Both the position numbers and the translations under genes were made by a program. DNA of 64,000 bases, taken from NCBI RefSeq assembly GCF_901933205.1, contig NC_044572.1:59616965-59680964 (forward strand), given 5' to 3'. Under the pieces are notes generated by a model. The model saw only the letters and a list, made by a program, of their open reading frames with translations. It searched no databases and was not told the origin of the DNA. This document shows, piece by piece, positions 61,659-64,000 of this stretch. The DNA is from Camarhynchus parvulus (taxonomy: Eukaryota; Chordata; Aves; Passeriformes; Thraupidae). The first letter of the stretch is position 1, and each line of letters starts with the position of its first letter.

Positions 61659-64000
61659 CTGCGAGCAACAATTTATATTTTCCTGGTTATATGTACATAT
61701 ATGTATATACATTCATATTGTATAGAAGTGTATTACTGGTCTGTTAAGGCACATAAGAATTGTGGGGAACAAGAATGCTGTTAGACACTACACCACAAAA
61801 TCCAACTTTTTGGTGAGGAACTCCCATCAGTTCCAACAGCATAAAATAAAATAAATACTTCTACATTTATCAGCACCTCAGCAGAGGAATTCAATTATTT
61901 TAAATAGTGAAGTTAACATTTGATGTGCTCAAAGTATGTACACCACCACAAATTTTATTTTTTTTGGATATTAAAAAGTTAAAAAGTTATAAAAATGTTG
62001 TATATTATTAAGTTAATATAAAATGCTAACTATTTTGACAGATTAACTTTTTGATGCCCTCAAGTGGTGAGAGCTGGTACCAGTGCAGTCAAAAACTCCC
62101 GACAATAAAACAACACAAAGCCAATACACAAACAATTACACAGTGATGGAGATGGTTTAGGTTATATTAAAATGGTTTAGTAGAATCGCATTTGAGCTGC
62201 CCACAGCAATTGCTGCAAAGCATTCTTCAGTCCTGAAGCAGCCAAGGAATGACCATCTTCATGAAAGATGCTCCACTCTTAAGTGACTTTTGAAAAACTT
62301 TTATCTTACTTCAGAGTGCTACTGCTGGAGCAGCAGCCTTCCTCTGAAATACATGATTCTGGCATTGTTTACATGAAACTGAGACATCTGAGGTCCACAA
62401 GAGCTTGGAAACTAAGCAGCAAAGCCAGGAAGATTGTTCATATTTTTTTGTTTTGTGGTATGACCATTTCTCGAGAGAGTCTGAAGTTTTTAATGAATCT
62501 CCTCCTGGCATTACTGACTGCTCAAGGAACATCTCTTAAATGGTTTTCCATGAAAATAAGTGGTATGACTTACAAATCAACTCATATAAGCTCCCTGAGG
62601 ACCTTTAACAGAGCACCTAGTTTTTCTCTTTCTGGGGCAGAAACTGAGTTAGCCAACCTGATTTGAAAGCCCTCCAAACTTTGAGGTTTTCACTGCATGG
62701 AGATGAGAGGAGCTGCAGACTTGAAAGTCTTAGAGCACTATCTGCAGTATTACAGATTCAGCTCAAGGTCATACTTGATGAGCATCTTTACATTTACATC
62801 AGTTTCTCTGGGGATATACTAAATAAAGACAGCCACAAAGACATGAAAATAACTGCCACTGGATGTGCTTTCATTAACTAGTCTCCATCTGTCTCCTGAC
62901 TGTTCCACATTCTGGCCTTCCTTCACACAAAGTTAAGAGGTCTGCCTCATCTCTCTGAGCTAAGTTCACCATTCTGCTGCAGAAGATCTCCGACAGCACC
63001 TACTGCCTAACTGGCCTCTTCCACATCCTTTCAGAATGAACTCAAATTTGAGTTCACCAAATACCACCTATCAGTTGTATCAATCCTATATCCAAAAAGA
63101 GCTGTTCACACGTGGCCAATGTGCCTCCAAATGTGTTGTCGTGGCTTGTGTTTCCTGGTGGGCCTTGTGCATCCTGCAGCTCTTCACCCAACCCCCTACT
63201 ACCTCTCCTACCCTTGTGCACTGGTGTCTGAAAGAAGGGATGCTTGTGTGTTTCTCTTGACACAAGCATAAGGTGCCATTGGGATCTTTCCTAGATCCCC
63301 TACACACTAAGATAAGGCAAAATCTGCCAGCAGACTGTATTAAATCTAAAGGAAGGCTGTGAGCAAAACCGGAAAAAGACCAGCTGCTGACTCAGGAGCA
63401 GCTAGAATTTAGAGCTACTTCTGATACTGTTCCAGAAGATGCCTTAGAAATGCAAACCATGTCCCACTTCTGGAACACTGAGTTTCTGCTGCACATTTAG
63501 ATTAAGCTCTGCAGGGCAAGACTTCAAATCCACACACCATATGAACAGGATTACAACGTATAGGCACTGCAGTCAGGCAAAAGTGTCATTCAGCAACTTC
63601 ACAAAGTACTCTGGAAGGTAACTTCTGTTGTCTGCTTATATATAAAACACATCTCTGTGCCTGAGATTTAAATACAATTCAGCCCAAAACATATGTGGAA
63701 ATTGTATACATTATCTTTCTGGTTTTTAGTTTTTATTAAAGTGACCAGTGCTGCTGTTGCTGTGTGCTGTCCTTCACCAGAACCCCAGAGTGCAATAGGA
63801 TTGTTTCTGCACATACATCTTCTGGAATGCTGTCCTTCAGGTGCCCAAGGTTGCACCAAGGCCTCTTTCTTTCAGGTTCTGCTGGTGAGCAAAAAGCTAG
63901 GAGCAAGGTGTTCAGAACACTTCTAGTAAAGGAAGTGTGGAGTCTGACCTATTCAAGGCAAGCTTTAAAACCTGCCATGTTTTGGTGAAACCGAAGAAAA
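61659..64000 (-). other. MRS2 intron to window end
   Basis: Searched on the minus strand for the preceding MRS2 exon (expected to resemble human ...EELLEEL...SDPQVF) without success, so this is read as intron. Open frames of 60-127 codons occur on both strands but show no family resemblance. A TATA/ATGTA-rich run lies at 61689-61722. Confidence 0.45.

Noticed and set aside
62283..62666. 127-codon plus-strand open frame near the window end
   Set aside because: No resemblance to MRS2 or any family I know, no splice or promoter context, and low-complexity composition.

Overview
This is a vertebrate, almost certainly avian, genomic window. Small multi-exon genes with short introns carry old CR1 LINE fragments, the typical bird interspersed repeat, and the translated exons match known vertebrate proteins closely. 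It holds four genes in the order KIAA0319 (+), ALDH5A1 (-), GPLD1 (+), MRS2 (-). This is the neighbourhood known from human chromosome 6p22, read in the opposite direction. No bacterial, viral or plasmid features are visible.

Region by region: (1) 1-16688 is the 3' half of KIAA0319: 12 coding exons for the last 570 residues (three full PKD domains and the end of another, a conserved membrane-proximal domain, a cysteine-rich EGF-like segment, one membrane helix, a short cytoplasmic tail). A long candidate 3' UTR follows, to about 21.6-21.9 kb. (2) 23.2-32.86 kb is the complete ALDH5A1 gene on the minus strand (10 coding exons, 516 residues, mitochondrial succinate-semialdehyde dehydrogenase). 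Its first two exons lie in a CpG island. (3) 34.24-55.31 kb is the complete GPLD1 gene (25 coding exons, 834 residues, secreted GPI-specific phospholipase D). It is head-to-head with ALDH5A1, with 1.4 kb between start codons. (4) 58.3-61.66 kb holds the last four coding exons of MRS2 (mitochondrial inner-membrane magnesium channel) on the minus strand, including the GMN motif. Its upstream exons lie beyond 64000.

The four genes are not an operon and share no single pathway. KIAA0319 is a plasma-membrane glycoprotein studied in neuronal migration and dyslexia, ALDH5A1 ends the GABA shunt in mitochondria, GPLD1 is a circulating enzyme, and MRS2 imports Mg2+. Every exon junction given here keeps the reading frame and has GT/AG ends, so the models are internally consistent. 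They were built by eye with recalled human proteins as a guide, not by alignment software.

I did not find an undescribed system. The points most worth checking are small: a perfect 15-bp inverted repeat between GPLD1 and MRS2, two NAGNAG tandem acceptors, several weak splice sites, an in-frame N-terminal extension of ALDH5A1, and a CR1 copy inside the ALDH5A1/GPLD1 divergent promoter region.
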